A DNA stretch of 64,000 nucleotides from Nocardioides alkalitolerans (GTDB lineage Bacteria > Actinomycetota > Actinomycetes > Propionibacteriales > Nocardioidaceae): assembly GCA_038184435.1 (NCBI GenBank), contig CP116227.1, forward strand, positions 930,001 to 994,000. The letters run 5' to 3'. This document shows, one piece after another, positions 57,542 to 64,000 of this stretch. Within the stretch, counting starts at the first letter, position 1; each line of letters starts with the position of its first letter. Both the position numbers and the translations under genes were made by a program. Under the pieces are notes generated by a model. That model saw only the letters and a list, made by a program, of their open reading frames with translations, was not told the origin of the DNA and searched no databases.

Positions 57542-57865
57542 TCAGGAGTGGGTGGCCCCGAGCTCGATCATCACGACCCCGAGCACGACGAACACCAGAC
57601 CGCCCACCTGCACGGGGGAGAGGGACTCCCCGAACAGCACGATGCCCAGGACGGCGATCGCGGCGATGCCCAGGGCGCACCAGACGGCGTACGCCTGCCC
57701 GAGCGGCATCCCCCGCACCAGCGCCTGCGACAGGGCGTAGAACGCCGAGCAGTAGCCGACCACCACGAGCGCGGACCACCCCAGCCGGGTGAACCCCTCC
57801 GAGGCGCGCAGCGACGTCGTCGCGACGACCTCGCTGACGACCGCGGCCAGCAACCAGCCCCACAT
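57542..57865 (-). CDS. Small multidrug resistance (SMR) family transporter
   Basis: A 107-residue protein with four membrane helices in SMR order. The essential membrane glutamate is E12 (AAVVSEVVATTSL); SQALVRGMPLGQAYAVWCALG and LFGESLSPVQVGGLVFVVLG follow. SMR proteins exchange protons for cationic drugs or guanidinium as dimers. Only one SMR gene is present, so a homodimer is expected. The ATG at 57865 has GGGAGG about six bases upstream; the longer frame is a shadow. Confidence 0.9.
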   Translation of the reverse strand: MWGWLLAAVVSEVVATTSLRASEGFTRLGWSALVVVGYCSAFYALSQALVRGMPLGQAYAVWCALGIAAIAVLGIVLFGESLSPVQVGGLVFVVLGVVMIELGATHS

Positions 57866-58184
57866 GACGCCTCCCGACGGTGCGAACGCCCGGTGGCGGT
57901 CCACCGCGGCGCGACGATCCCACCATGCGCCTCCCACCATGCGCCTCCCACCGTGCGCCGGGACCGACGGGGGTGCGGCGCGTGGCACGCCCCACACGCG
58001 TCGTACCCGCGTCGAAGCGGCGGCGTGCGGGTCCGGCGGTTACGCTCGAACCTGCCAGCTCGTCCGGCTCCCGCCGCGGGCTGTCTGCACGTCGAGCACC
58101 TGTCGGTGACTCCGTGCGTGGCCGGCCCGAGACCTCGGAGCCCCGGCTGTCGGCGGGACACGTTGCACAGATAGTGGTCTCTTC
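57866..58184. other. 319-base intergenic region upstream of the DEAD-box gene
   Basis: It contains the SMR promoter, three 14-base tandem copies (57918-57959) and the start region of the helicase gene. Long GC-rich leaders are common before RNA helicase genes, but I cannot identify a cold-shock element or riboswitch. I see no gene. Confidence 0.55.
57918..57959. repeat. Three 14-base tandem copies
   Basis: Unit tcccaccatgcgcc at 57918, 57932 and 57946, the last with one change (g for a). The period equals that of the array at 51 kb but the sequence differs after the shared tccc start. Confidence 0.85.
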
Positions 58185-59711
58185 TTGTCTTCCTTCATCG
58201 ATCTCGGCGTCCCCGCGCGCCTCGCCGACGTCCTCTCCGGCCTCGGCATCGACACCCCCACCCCCATCCAGGCGGCGACCCTGGGCGACTCGCTCGCCGG
58301 TCGCGACGTCCTGGGCCGGGGCCGCACCGGCTCCGGCAAGACCTACGCGTTCCTCCTCCCGCTCGTCGCCCGCCTGTCCGGTGGGCCGAGCGCCCGCCCC
58401 GGCGCGCCGCGGGCCCTGATCCTCGCGCCCACCCGGGAGCTCGTCGGCCAGATCGAGGCGTCCCTCGCCCCGCTCGCCGAGGCCGCCGGTCTCTCGACGC
58501 GCACCGTCTTCGGCGGCGTCGGCCAGAACCCCCAGGTCACCGCGCTGCGTCGCGGCGTCGACATCGTCGTCGCCTGCCCCGGCCGGCTCGAGGACCTCAT
58601 CGGCCAGGGCCACTGCTCGCTCGGCTCCGTCGAGGTGACGGTGCTGGACGAGGCCGACCACATGGCCGACCTGGGCTTCCTGCCCGCCGTGCGCCGCCTG
58701 CTGGGGCAGACCCCGCGGCAGAGCCAGCGCCTGCTGTTCTCCGCCACGCTCGACAAGGCGATCGACGCGCTGGTCAAGCAGTTCCTGACGAAGCCGGTCA
58801 CCCACGAGGCCGACTCGGCGCAGTCGCCCGTCGCCGCCATGACCCACCACGTGCTGCACATCGAGCGCGACCACCGCCTGCCGGTGCTCGTCGACCTCAC
58901 CAGCGCTCCGGGTCGCACGGTCGTCTTCACCCGCACGAAGCACGGCGCGAAGGCCCTCGCCCGCCAGCTCAACCGCAGCGGTGTGCCCGCCGTCGAGCTC
59001 CACGGCAACCTCGGGCAGAACGCCCGCACGCGCAACATGGAGGCCTTCCACGACGGTCGCGCGACCGCGCTCGTCGCGACCGACATCGCCGCGCGCGGCA
59101 TCCACGTCGACGACGTGGCCCTCGTCGTGCACGCCGACCCGCCGACCGAGCACAAGGCCTACCTGCACCGCTCGGGCCGCACCGCCCGGGCCGGCAACGC
59201 CGGCACGGTCGTGACGCTGATGACCACCGAGCAGAAGCGCGACGTCCGCGACCTCACGCGCGCCGCGGGCATCAACCCGACGACGACGCGCGTCACCGGC
59301 ACCGACCACCCCGTGCTCGTCGAGCTCGCCCCCGGCGAGCGCAGCCTGCCGGGCGCCTTCGAGCCGGTCGTGGCCGCGCCCGCCCCAGCGCGCACCTCGA
59401 CCCGTTCGTCCGACGAGCCCGGCGCGGGCAACGGCGGCGGTGGCCGCAAGCGCAGCCGCCGTCGCGGCGGCAGCGGCTCCGGTGCGGGTGGCTCCGCGGC
59501 CGGTGGCTCCGCCGCGGGGGGCCAGCGCTCCGCCACCGGTGGCCAGCGCTCGGGCGGCGCCCGCTCCGGCGGCGGTCAGCGCTCCGGCGGTGCCCGCTCC
59601 GGTGGCGGTCAGCGCTCCGGGGGCCAGCGGTCGGGCGGCCAGCGGTCGGGTGCGGCCTCCGGCGGCTCGGGCTCGCACAGCGCGGCGTCGTTCAGCTCCC
59701 GGGCCCGCTGA
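58185..59711 (+). CDS. DEAD-box RNA helicase
   Basis: A 508-residue ATP-dependent RNA helicase with all core motifs: Q motif near PTPIQ (25-29), I GRTGSGKT (46-53), Ia APTRELV, II DEAD near 163, III SAT, V ATDIAARGIH and VI HRSGRTARAG. The C-terminal 110 residues are basic then Gly/Ser/Arg/Gln-rich, with repeats of GGQRSGG and GGARSGG, a probable RNA-binding disordered tail. The TTG start has no good Shine-Dalgarno, and the nearest -10 like text (GATAGT, 58170) is nine bases upstream. A role in ribosome assembly or cold adaptation is inference. Confidence 0.93.
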   Translation: MSSFIDLGVPARLADVLSGLGIDTPTPIQAATLGDSLAGRDVLGRGRTGSGKTYAFLLPLVARLSGGPSARPGAPRALILAPTRELVGQIEASLAPLAEAAGLSTRTVFGGVGQNPQVTALRRGVDIVVACPGRLEDLIGQGHCSLGSVEVTVLDEADHMADLGFLPAVRRLLGQTPRQSQRLLFSATLDKAIDALVKQFLTKPVTHEADSAQSPVAAMTHHVLHIERDHRLPVLVDLTSAPGRTVVFTRTKHGAKALARQLNRSGVPAVELHGNLGQNARTRNMEAFHDGRATALVATDIAARGIHVDDVALVVHADPPTEHKAYLHRSGRTARAGNAGTVVTLMTTEQKRDVRDLTRAAGINPTTTRVTGTDHPVLVELAPGERSLPGAFEPVVAAPAPARTSTRSSDEPGAGNGGGGRKRSRRRGGSGSGAGGSAAGGSAAGGQRSATGGQRSGGARSGGGQRSGGARSGGGQRSGGQRSGGQRSGAASGGSGSHSAASFSSRAR

Positions 59712-59725
59712 CGGCGGTCCGCGAC

Positions 59726-60217
59726 GTGACCGACGACAGCACCGACGTGCCCGGCACCGTCTTCGACTGCCAGATCCAGGCGCGCCTGCGCGACATCAAC
59801 CTGGCCGGCCACGTCGACAACGTCGAGGCGCTGCGCATCATCGACGAGGCGCGGCTCCTGTTCCTCCACTTCGCCCCGGAGGTGCTGCCCGAGGCGGAGC
59901 GTCCCGGCTTGCTCGGGCGCGTCCCGGAGCACGTCACCGAGCTCATGGGGGCGCAGCGCATCGAGTACCACGCCGAGATGCGCTTCGTCGCCTTCCAGCC
60001 GTTCCTCGTGCGCCTGTGGGTGCACCGGCTCGGGCGCTCGTCGTTCGGCCTCGGCGTCGAGATGCGCGTCGCTGCCGACCACCCGCCGGCGCTCGTGGCG
60101 GAGCACTCGCTCGTGCTGTGGGACCACGAGGCCGGTGCCGCGTGGCCCATGTCCGAGGAGGTGCGCACCGCGCTCGCGGCGTACCAGGGGCCGGGCGTCA
60201 CCTTCCGCTCGCGCTGA
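59726..60217 (+). CDS. Hotdog-fold acyl-CoA thioesterase family protein
   Basis: A 163-residue 4-hydroxybenzoyl-CoA-thioesterase-like hotdog protein: QARLRDINLAGHVDNVEALRIIDEARLLFL (split at residues 17-47), with the Asp-Ile-Asn and His-Val-Asp-Asn positions where related thioesterases have their catalytic Asp and Asn. Substrate unknown. It lies 14 bases after the helicase gene. Confidence 0.85.
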   Translation: MTDDSTDVPGTVFDCQIQARLRDINLAGHVDNVEALRIIDEARLLFLHFAPEVLPEAERPGLLGRVPEHVTELMGAQRIEYHAEMRFVAFQPFLVRLWVHRLGRSSFGLGVEMRVAADHPPALVAEHSLVLWDHEAGAAWPMSEEVRTALAAYQGPGVTFRSR

Positions 60218-60263
60218 CGCGCGACGTCGCGTCCCGCCGTACGGCGCTCAGGGTGCCCGGCCG

Positions 60264-60401
60264 ATGTTCGCCGAGGTGGCCCGGCTCGAGGACGTCGACC
60301 TGGTCGACCTCCCGACGGGGCACTGGCCGATGTGGAGCCGGCCCGCCGACCTCGCGCAGGTCGTCCTCGCGGCCACCGGTCGCGACGTACCGGCCGCCTG
60401 A
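60264..60401 (+). pseudogene. Remnant of an alpha/beta hydrolase C-terminus
   Basis: Forty-five residues after an ATG read as the final part of an alpha/beta hydrolase: LPTGHWPMWSRPADLAQVV, where HW contains the catalytic histidine and the following text matches the usual C-terminal helix. No nucleophile elbow or other hydrolase part exists upstream, and the region before 60264 belongs to the thioesterase. It is most likely the end of a decayed gene. Confidence 0.6.
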
Positions 60402-60425
60402 CCTTGGCGGCCCGCGGTCCCGGCG

Positions 60426-60863
60426 TCAGCGCTCCAGCCGCACGGCGCCGGGTCCGCGCTCGGCGAGCGCGTCGGCGGGGTTGGCGAGGGAGCACGACCG
60501 CAGCGACAGGCAGCCGCAGCCGATGCACTCGTCGAGCGTGTCGCGCAGTGCCTCCAGCTGCGCGATGCGGGCCTCCAGCTCGCCGCGCCAGGTGCGGGAC
60601 AGCCGGGTCCAGTCGCGCCGCGTGGGGGTGCGGCCCTCGGGCAGTGTCGCCAACGCGCGGGCGATGTCCGCCAGGGGGATGCCCACCCGTTGCGACACCC
60701 GGATGAAGGCGAGCCGCCGCAGCACGTCGCGGGAGTAGCGGCGCTGGCCCCCGGAGGTGCGTTCACTCGTGATGAGGCCGTTGCGCTCGTAGAAGTGCAG
60801 GGCGGAGACGGCGACGCCCGAGCGGGCTGCCACCTCGCCGGGGGTCAGGGGCGGCGTGGACAT
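60426..60863 (-). CDS. soxR: SoxR, redox-sensing MerR-family regulator
   Basis: A 145-residue MerR-type protein: helix-turn-helix with SALHFYERNGLI near 20-31, a dimer helix, and the SoxR iron-sulfur motif CIGCGCLSLRSC near 113-124 followed by SLANPAD. Oxidation or nitrosylation of its [2Fe-2S] cluster activates it; in actinobacteria it answers redox-active compounds. It probably controls the divergent MFS gene through the SoxR box. Confidence 0.96.
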   Translation of the reverse strand: MSTPPLTPGEVAARSGVAVSALHFYERNGLITSERTSGGQRRYSRDVLRRLAFIRVSQRVGIPLADIARALATLPEGRTPTRRDWTRLSRTWRGELEARIAQLEALRDTLDECIGCGCLSLRSCSLANPADALAERGPGAVRLER

Positions 60864-60894
60864 TTGACCTGAACCTTAGTTGAGGTCCGAGGAT
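60864..60894 (+). promoter_or_regulatory. SoxR box in a 19-base-spaced promoter
   Basis: TTGACC (60864-60869), a 19-base spacer and GAGGAT (60889-60894). GACCTGAAC CTTA GTTGAGGTC (60866-60887) is a SoxR-like dyad with one mismatch, overlapping the -35 and filling the long spacer, the arrangement MerR-family activators need. The -10 ends eight bases before the MFS GTG at 60903, a leaderless spacing. Confidence 0.8.
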
Positions 60895-60902
60895 CCGTTC
60901 CC

Positions 60903-62291
60903 GTGACCCTCGCCGATGCCCGTCCCGACCCCGTCTCGTCCCGTCCGCCCGGCTCGCCCTGGGCGCGCCCGTACGGCGCCGTGACCGCCGGCGCCTTCGG
61001 GCTGTCCTTCCTCTTCGCCTTCGAGGCGCTCGCGGTCGCCACGGTGATGCCGGCGGTGGCACGCGAGCTGGACGGCCTGGCGCTCTACCCGGTGGCCTTC
61101 GCGGCCCCGCTCGCGGCTGCGGTCGTCGCCCTGGTCGTGGCTGGTCCGCTGGCCGACCGGCACGGCCCGTCGCCGGTGCTGCACGGCGGGCTCGTGGTCT
61201 TCGCGACCGGAGTGGTCCTGGCCGGCGTCGCGTGGTCGATGCCCGTCTTCCTGCTCGGTCGCCTCGTCCACGGTGCGGGCGGCGGCGTCATCGGCGTCGC
61301 GCTCTACGTCGTGGTCGCCGAGGCCTACCCCGCTGCGTTGCGTCCGCGGGTGTTCGCCGTGCTGACCGCGGCCTGGGTGCTGCCGGCCGTGGTCGGGCCC
61401 GGGATCGCCGCCCTGGTGGCCGACACGGTGGGCTGGCGATGGGTGTTCCTGGCGGTGCCGGTCCTGGCGGTGGGCGCGCTCGCGCTCGTGCGCCAGGCGG
61501 ACCTCGCCCGGCCGCGCCGCGAGGAGGCCCCGGGCCCGGAGCCGCGACGCGTGCTGCTGGCCCTGGGGGCTGCGCTCGGCGTGGTCGCGGCGAGTGTCGG
61601 CGGGCAGCGCGGCGTCGTGGGTTGGCCGCTGCTCGTGCTGGCGGGGCTGGCGCTCAGCGTGGCGACCGGGGCGCGGCTGCTGCCGCGCGGCGCGTGGACC
61701 GGCGGGCGGGGGTTGCCCGCCGTGCTCGGCACCCGGGCCGTGGTGGGGGTGACCTTCCACCTGGCCGAGGTCTACCTGCCGCTGCTGCTCACGCTCGGCC
61801 GTGGGCTGTCGCTCGTCGCGGCCGGTGCCGTGCTGACGACCGGCGCCGTCACGTGGTGCCTCGGTGCGGTCCTGGCCTCGCGGTGGCGACGCCTGGCCGA
61901 CGAGGAGCAGCGGGTGCGCCTCGGCGCCGCGCTCGTCGCGCTGGGTGCCGGGGGAGCGGTGCTCGCCGGGACGTCGGCCGTCCCCCTCGCGGTGCCCGTC
62001 GTCGGGTGGGCGGTGGCGGGACTGGGGATCGGGATGGCGTACTCGACCCTGTCGGTGCTCGCCCTCGCGTGTGCTACGGACGGCGAGGCCGGGGCGACCT
62101 CGTCCGCCCTCCAGCTCAACGACCACCTGGTCATCAGTGCCGTGCTCGCCCTCGGGGGCGTCGCGTTCGCGGGCTTCGCCTCCGGGGCCCCGGTGCTGGG
62201 GGCCACGCTGCTCGTCGCCGCGGCGGCCGCCGTGGGGATGCTGGCCCAGGTCCCGGCTCGGCGCCTCCGCGCACCCGGCGCGACCGCATGA
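60903..62291 (+). CDS. MFS transporter, probable SoxR-regulated drug/redox-compound efflux
   Basis: A 462-residue major facilitator with about 12-14 hydrophobic segments. The 2-3 loop motif GPLADRHG near 81-88 and the motif GAGGGVIGVALY near 127-138 are typical of DHA-type exporters. Genes under a SoxR box in Streptomyces often export or detoxify redox-active metabolites, so a similar role is likely here. The GTG at 60903 is set by the promoter spacing. Confidence 0.88.
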   Translation: MTLADARPDPVSSRPPGSPWARPYGAVTAGAFGLSFLFAFEALAVATVMPAVARELDGLALYPVAFAAPLAAAVVALVVAGPLADRHGPSPVLHGGLVVFATGVVLAGVAWSMPVFLLGRLVHGAGGGVIGVALYVVVAEAYPAALRPRVFAVLTAAWVLPAVVGPGIAALVADTVGWRWVFLAVPVLAVGALALVRQADLARPRREEAPGPEPRRVLLALGAALGVVAASVGGQRGVVGWPLLVLAGLALSVATGARLLPRGAWTGGRGLPAVLGTRAVVGVTFHLAEVYLPLLLTLGRGLSLVAAGAVLTTGAVTWCLGAVLASRWRRLADEEQRVRLGAALVALGAGGAVLAGTSAVPLAVPVVGWAVAGLGIGMAYSTLSVLALACATDGEAGATSSALQLNDHLVISAVLALGGVAFAGFASGAPVLGATLLVAAAAAVGMLAQVPARRLRAPGATA

Positions 62292-62298
62292 GCCGGGC

Positions 62299-62682
62299 TC
62301 AGGTGCTGCTGGGGGCCGCCGCCTCGAGCGCCGCGCGATGGGTGCGGTTGTGCTCGATCAGCCGCTCGAGCGCGTCGCGCGTCGCGACCAGCTCGGCGAT
62401 GTGCCCGTCGATCCGGTCGCGCTCCGCCACGAGGCGCTCGAAGGCCGTCGCGGCGGTCTGCGTCGTCGGGGTCTCCATGCAGGGGAGGACCTCGGCGATG
62501 GCGCGGCTGGAGAGGCCCGCGGCGTACATGCGCTGGAGGAAGCGCACGCGCTCGACGTCCTCCTCGGTGTAGTGCCGCTGCCCGCTCGCGCTCCGGCTGC
62601 TGGTGAGCAGCCCCTGCTCCTCGTAGTAGCGCAGCGAGCGCACGCTCACGTCCGCTCGCGCCGCCAGCTCCCCGATCCTCAC
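62299..62682 (-). CDS. MerR family transcriptional regulator
   Basis: A 127-residue regulator: IGELAARADVSVRSLRYYEEQGLL (split at 3-26), typical MerR helix-turn-helix and wing, followed by a dimer coiled coil (ERLVAERDRIDGHIAELVATRDALERLI in parts). There are only a single cysteine and no metal or Fe-S motif, so an organic or electrophile effector is likely. It is divergent from the OYE gene it probably controls. Confidence 0.9.
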   Translation of the reverse strand: MRIGELAARADVSVRSLRYYEEQGLLTSSRSASGQRHYTEEDVERVRFLQRMYAAGLSSRAIAEVLPCMETPTTQTAATAFERLVAERDRIDGHIAELVATRDALERLIEHNRTHRAALEAAAPSST

Positions 62683-62709
62683 GTGTGACCCGCCTCTCCC
62701 GTCACGACC

Positions 62710-62742
62710 CTTGCCTCTGACGTCAGTGTCAGGTTCTAGCGT
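62710..62742 (+). promoter_or_regulatory. MerR-type operator-promoter of the OYE gene
   Basis: TTGCCT (62711-62716), a 20-base spacer and TAGCGT (62737-62742), then six bases to the ATG. The spacer holds a dyad centred on CTGACGTCAG (62717-62726), extended at 10 of 13 positions over 62710-62733. The long spacer needs MerR-induced untwisting. Confidence 0.75.
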
Positions 62743-62748
62743 AGTCGC

Positions 62749-63828
62749 ATGACCTCCTTGTTCGACACCCACCAGCTCGGCCGCCTCACCCTGCCCAACC
62801 GCGTCGTGATGGCGCCCATGACCCGCGTCCGTGCCGCCGCCGGCGGGCTCGCGACGCCCTCGATGGCGACCTACTACGCCCAGCGCGCCAGCGCCGGCCT
62901 CATCGTGAGCGAGGGCGTGCAGCCCAACGTCGTGGGCCAGTCCAACCCCGGCACGCCGGGTCTGCACACCGACGAGCAGGTCGCGTCGTGGCGCCCCGTC
63001 ACGGAGGCGGTGCACACCGCCGGCGGCCGCATCTTCGCGCAGATCATGCACGGCGGTCGCGTCTCCCACCACGCCACCACCGGCCTCCAGCCCGTCGGGC
63101 CCTCCGCCGTCGCGCTCGGCGCCGACGTGTTCACCCCGACCGGCCCGGCCCCGGCTCCCGAGCCCCGCGCGCTCACCACCGCGGAGGTGCCCGAGCAGGC
63201 GCGCTCGTACGCCGAGGCCGCCGCGCGCGCCGTCGACGCGGGCTTCGACGGGGTCGAGCTCCACGGCGCGAACGGTTACCTCATCGCCCAGTTCCTGTCC
63301 TCCAACGCCAACGTGCGCACCGACGCCTACGGCGGCTCCGTCACCAACCGCATCCGCTTCGCCGTGGAGGCCGTCGAGGCGACGGTCGACGCGATCGGGG
63401 CCGACCGTGTCGGCATCCGCATCTCGCCCGACGCGGGCATCTGGAACGTGCGGGAGACCGAGGTCGAGGAGCTGTACGGCGCACTGTTGGCCGCGCTCGC
63501 ACCGCTGGGCCTCGCCTACCTCCACCTCGAGGCGACCGCCGCGGAGGACGTGCTCCTCGGTCTGCGCCGCGCCTGGCCGGGCACACTCGTGGTCAACCCG
63601 GTGTCGCCGACGAGCCCGCAGCGCGCCGAGCGCGCGGCGGCCGACCGCTGGCTGGGGCTGGGGGCGGACCTCATCAGCTTCGGGCGGGCCTACATCGCCA
63701 ACCCCGACCTCGTCGAGCGGCTGCGCCACGACCTGCCGCTGGCGGCGGACGACACGGCGACCTACTACGCCGGCGGCGACCGGGGCTACGTCACCTACCC
63801 GACCCACGAGGCCACGCCCGTCGGCTGA
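62749..63828 (+). CDS. Old Yellow Enzyme family alkene reductase (NemA-like)
   Basis: A 359-residue FMN flavoprotein. VVMAPMTRVRA near 19-29, QIMHGGRVSHH near 99-109 and the substrate His-Asn pair in ELHGANGYLIAQFL near 172-185 are typical of the NemA class of OYEs, which reduce activated alkenes, N-ethylmaleimide and nitroesters. NRIRFAVEAV and FGRAYIANPDLVERL follow. It is the expected target of the divergent MerR protein, which may sense electrophiles. Confidence 0.94.
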   Translation: MTSLFDTHQLGRLTLPNRVVMAPMTRVRAAAGGLATPSMATYYAQRASAGLIVSEGVQPNVVGQSNPGTPGLHTDEQVASWRPVTEAVHTAGGRIFAQIMHGGRVSHHATTGLQPVGPSAVALGADVFTPTGPAPAPEPRALTTAEVPEQARSYAEAAARAVDAGFDGVELHGANGYLIAQFLSSNANVRTDAYGGSVTNRIRFAVEAVEATVDAIGADRVGIRISPDAGIWNVRETEVEELYGALLAALAPLGLAYLHLEATAAEDVLLGLRRAWPGTLVVNPVSPTSPQRAERAAADRWLGLGADLISFGRAYIANPDLVERLRHDLPLAADDTATYYAGGDRGYVTYPTHEATPVG

Positions 63829-63855
63829 CAGCCTCACCTCCACGGGCGAGTCCTG

Positions 63856-63885
63856 TTGAGAACCTGCACACGGGGCCGCTATGTT
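63856..63885 (+). promoter_or_regulatory. Good sigma-70-type promoter at the right edge
   Basis: TTGAGA (63856-63861), an 18-base spacer and TATGTT (63880-63885). This is the closest to consensus promoter in the window apart from whiB. It drives rightward into sequence without a visible gene. Confidence 0.6.
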
Positions 63886-64000
63886 TGTTGAGGTCTCCGC
63901 CCGGGTCGCAAGGTCCTGGCGCTCCTCACGCAGCGAGCTCGTGGAGGTCCCCGACTGCGGGGGAGATGGAGCGGCGTCGCTTTCGGCCGTCTCATCTCCC
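63886..64000 (+). ncRNA. Possible non-coding RNA or structured leader, cut by the window
   Basis: No start-to-stop frame fits here. Two foldable segments are seen: ctcctcacg near 63923 with cgtggag near 63950, and GGGAGATG (63961-63968) with CATCTCCC (63993-64000). It may be the start of an RNA gene, or a long 5' leader of a gene beyond the edge. I recognise no Rfam family; the type is a guess. Confidence 0.3.

Noticed and set aside
1..64000. tRNA, rRNA, IS elements, prophage, replication origin
   Set aside because: No cloverleaf-like segments, transposase or integrase frames, DnaA-box clusters or rRNA sequence were recognised.

Overview
The window is GC-rich (third codon positions almost all G or C) and reads as chromosomal DNA of an actinobacterium, most likely a Nocardioidaceae member (Nocardioides, Aeromicrobium or relatives). 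The markers are a PriA-type bifunctional HisA/TrpF, a WhiB2-like Fe-S regulator, F420 genes of the fbiA/fbiB type, an acyl-CoA carboxylase epsilon subunit beside a carboxyltransferase, two LytR-CpsA-Psr proteins, DUF3105, TIGR03085 and TIGR03089 proteins, and a DUF222/HNH protein. The genus is inference. I saw no rRNA or tRNA gene, prophage or IS transposase.

Layout. 1-8.5 kb: tRNA-Pro editing enzyme, LON-domain protein, the histidine operon hisD-hisC-hisB-hisH-priA-hisF, then a TIGR03085 protein. 7.4-10.2 kb: P1 peptidase and DUF885 metallopeptidase. 10.3-15.2 kb: membrane-anchored GH6 glucanase, orphan response regulator, lipoprotein and membrane GT2 synthase, a possible beta-glucan module. 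15.2-19.5 kb: accE, pccB, a GT-B glycosyltransferase and biotin ligase. 19.5-21.4 kb: PH-domain membrane protein, class III nucleotide cyclase, receiver-less winged-helix protein. 21.5-27.3 kb: glycosyltransferase genes running into purK-purE. 27.3-35.2 kb: CoA-binding protein, enoyl-CoA hydratase, two divergent LCP proteins and a large secreted amidase with FG-GAP repeats. 35.2-42.6 kb: TIGR03089, DUF3105, cofE/cofD, whiB, CobW GTPase, nitroreductase, acyl-CoA dehydrogenase. 42.6-49.0 kb: SixA-like phosphatase, a three-subunit molybdenum aldehyde/xanthine dehydrogenase (PaoABC-like), TetR regulator and GDSL esterase. 49.0-51.3 kb: a DUF222-HNH gene between two tandem-repeat arrays. 51.3-64 kb: YidC homologue, acyl-CoA synthetase with a divergent enhancer-binding-like regulator, SRPBCC protein, TauD dioxygenase, SMR transporter, DEAD-box helicase, thioesterase, SoxR with a divergent MFS pump, MerR with a divergent Old Yellow Enzyme, and a promoter-led structured region at the right edge.

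Regulation. Many first genes have a TANNNT hexamer only 6-8 bases before the start codon, the signature of leaderless transcripts, which I used to choose several starts. Genes inside operons overlap by GTGA/ATGA or carry Shine-Dalgarno sequences. Three divergent pairs carry clear dyads: soxR/MFS, merR/OYE, and the aldehyde dehydrogenase promoter facing a small acidic protein.
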